In this document: piece after piece, positions 62,513 through 64,000 of the stretch | Position numbering within the stretch: position 1 is the first letter of the stretch | How the letters are laid out: each line of letters opens with the position of its first letter | From: Paraescarpia echinospica | Taxonomy: Eukaryota > Annelida > Polychaeta > Sabellida > Siboglinidae | Length of the DNA: 64,000 nt | Direction: 5' to 3' | Assembly: GCA_020002185.1 (NCBI GenBank) | Contig: CM034533.1 | Location: forward strand, 72,947,260-73,011,259 | Notes under the pieces: model-generated | Databases searched by the model: none | What the model saw: only the letters and a program-made list of their open reading frames with translations | What the model was told of the DNA's origin: nothing | Made by a program: the position numbers and the translations under genes

Positions 62513-62597
62513 CAAGCACCGCCTCGGTTGAGACCACTCGACAGATGCACAACTCGCAACAAGTACGATCGAAGACGACACAAGCTGTTGAAACTAC
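62513..62597 (+). pseudogene. Deletion-scarred type D exon
   Basis: About 85 of 126 bases remain in several pieces between a shortened acceptor and ACTAC/GTAAAT. It no longer ends in phase 1, so splicing it to exon E would shift the frame. Confidence 0.65.
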
Positions 62598-62922
62598 GTA
62601 AATACCTCTCGAAACCTCGTAATATAATGACAACATATACATTTATTGACGAATTGCTTGGATATATAGTGTACTGTAAAAGCAAAATATTAACATGAAG
62701 TTGGAATATTGTACAAAAGCTTAGATGTTTGTTAAATGCAAAACTTGATATATGCCGAAAATTACATTCAACGATGTTTCTTAAAACAAACTCTGCTAAC
62801 AAATAAACTAGTTTTCACTCCATACAATAATAGCTGTGACCGCCATTGACTATTACAAAAGAAACAATATTAAGAGTAAAATGCAGTGTTGATGCCGATT
62901 CCTTGTTAAACTGCGATTGTAG

Positions 62923-63036
62923 CAAGTACTACAACCGACACGACCACTATTTCTGAAGAATCATCTACAGCCACGCCATCTACAACCGAATCGATGGTGA
63001 CCAGTACAATGGAGATAGAAAGTTCGACTGCTTCAG
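62923..63036 (+). CDS. internal exon, type E
   Basis: E consensus, undamaged immediately after the scarred stretch. Confidence 0.8.
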
Positions 63037-63286
63037 GTAAACACCTGCGATTGTTCTCAGCTTCAGATACGTTTTTATAAGTTACCGTCAATTCACCAGT
63101 GAATAATCCAACGTGTGCTTCCGTGCATGTTGGGAAGAGTTGTCTACCCACAATTTAGAAAATATACAACAGGAGACATAACGATAGAGAAGCGTATTGA
63201 CAGTTGGGATTTACGTACATGACTTTCATTGTAAAGACACGATATAGTTGATTTTGCTGACAATAAATATATTATTCAATCAGCAG

Positions 63287-63361
63287 CTATTTCCGCTTCA
63301 ACGACTGTTGAGTCGATGAAAGCCACCGATGGAGTGACGTCAGCAGAAGCCGTCGTCGAGT
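63287..63361 (+). CDS. internal exon, type F
   Basis: M-K-A-T variant with an additional T to I change near the start (CTATTTCC). Confidence 0.75.
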
Positions 63362-63576
63362 GTAGGGAGATGTACTAAATTACATTGCTATTGAATAGAT
63401 TAAAAATAAGGGACAGTGAATTATTATCGGTCAATATAATGACTATGTACGTTTTACGATTCATATTGTAAGGAAAACGATAGCATATCTAGGAAACGGT
63501 GATCTTACATTTCAGCATAAAACGCATTCTTCGTAAAATAATCAGGGCTAGTTATAATGTGGTGTATCGTTAGCAG

Positions 63577-63702
63577 TGTCGACCATCGCCTCCGTGGAAT
63601 CAACTGGCTCGACTGAAAGCTTGTCTTCTGCAGCGACAACAGAACCTGTCACAACTAGTTCGATCGAAGAAACAACGCAGACTGTTGAAACAACGAGCGA
63701 AG
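63577..63702 (+). CDS. internal exon, type C
   Basis: C consensus protein. Confidence 0.8.
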
Positions 63703-63808
63703 GTAAATTCCTCGCATTCATATCGGTCATAAACTTACTATATAATTATATAAACATACTTCTCGAATCATATGCAGGGCTGCTATTAATCTGGTGTGTC
63801 TTTAGCAG

Positions 63809-63934
63809 GGTCGACCACCGCCTCAGTGCAGACCACTGGATCGACAGAAAGCTTGTCATCGGAAGCGACGACAGAAACAGTCTCAACAAGTAAGATCGAA
63901 GGAACAACGCAGCCTGTTGAAACAACGAACGAAG
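63809..63934 (+). CDS. internal exon, type B
   Basis: S41N, as in the donor-less B at 2742, but here the GTGAAT donor is intact. Confidence 0.82.
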
Positions 63935-64000
63935 GTGAATACCACCCTTTCCTAACTTAAAAACAAAATTCACAATATAATGAAGTGAATGCACACGTGG
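63935..64000 (+). other. Start of a B-to-A intron, cut by window end
   Basis: Same sequence as the first 66 bases of the other B-to-A introns. Confidence 0.8.

Larger units (their letters stand above)
161..63934. other. Giant mucin-like exon array (internal part of a gene)
   Basis: The array holds 145 exons of six related types. All are multiples of three and all are phase 1-1, so the exons join in one open frame. The product would be a low-complexity Ser/Thr/Glu/Ala protein with no cysteine, few or no aromatic residues, and a strong negative charge. Such sequences in animals are typically secreted or cell-surface mucins, glues, silks or matrix proteins carrying O-linked sugars. That role is inference, because neither a signal peptide nor a membrane segment is visible. 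The four 126-base exon types keep exactly the same length while the introns between them differ in length and class, which is the best evidence for coding. Neither end of the gene is in the window. It could be one gene, several tandem genes, or partly duplicated haplotypes. I do not recognise the family. Confidence 0.75.
52546..64000 (+). repeat. Composite exon units, plus-strand contig 3
   Basis: The order is A A A A D E F C B A A A D E F C B A A D E F C B, then a damaged A-A-D, then E F C B. E exons are 3,081, 2,582 and 2,278 bases apart. The last interval is short because of many small deletions. The contig opens inside a B-to-A intron and the window ends inside another. Confidence 0.85.

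Noticed and set aside
1..64000. Non-coding satellite DNA
   Set aside because: Exons of four diverged types keep 126 bases without indels, keep frame and splice signals, and are GC-richer than introns. A neutral satellite should gain indels equally everywhere.

Overview
This window is eukaryotic, most likely from an invertebrate animal. It is AT-rich, but it carries about 145 short, relatively GC-rich exons. Each exon is bounded by an AG acceptor and a GT donor and separated from the next by small introns of 106 to 382 bases. I found no bacterial or viral genes, no tRNA or rRNA, no recognisable transposon, no first exon with a signal peptide, and no terminal exon. The whole window appears to be the interior of one gene, or of several fused or tandem genes, for an extremely Ser/Thr/Glu-rich, cysteine-free, mucin-like protein. 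I do not recognise the gene, and the species cannot be fixed from the sequence.

There are six exon types, all symmetric phase 1-1. A, B, C and D have 42 codons (126 bases) and are clearly paralogous. E has 38 codons (114 bases) and F has 25 codons (75 bases). The transcript-order unit is C-B-(A)n-D-E-F. The number of A exons sets the unit length: about 2,080 bases with one A, 2,580 with two, and 3,085 with three.

Layout: (1) 1-7330, plus strand, 18 exons in composite units, including one fused A/D exon, one hybrid A-to-B intron and one lost splice donor. (2) A gap of exactly 1,000 N at 7331-8330. (3) 8331-37760, minus strand, an expansion of 59 consecutive A exons with a period near 505 bases, organised in higher-order repeats, including 1,515-base trimers. 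(4) 37761-51545, minus strand, 37 exons in composite units with one to three A exons each. (5) A gap of exactly 1,000 N at 51546-52545. (6) 52546-64000, plus strand, 31 exons in composite units, the last of which (about 62037-62705) is riddled with small deletions.

The strand of every exon changes only at the two 1,000-N gaps. The simplest reading is that the central 43-kb contig was placed backwards in the scaffold and that all exons belong to one same-direction array. By my count the visible exons hold about 5,700 codons, more than half of them Ser or Thr. Because all exons are symmetric and share one phase, any number can be gained, lost or skipped without breaking the frame. Several acceptors are also tandem NAG-NAG sites that would add or remove single residues. 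The most interesting feature is therefore the locus itself: a very large, recently amplified and homogenised exon array that could encode a length-variable, heavily O-glycosylated, acidic extracellular protein. The exon structure is read directly. Function, glycosylation and single-gene status are inferences.
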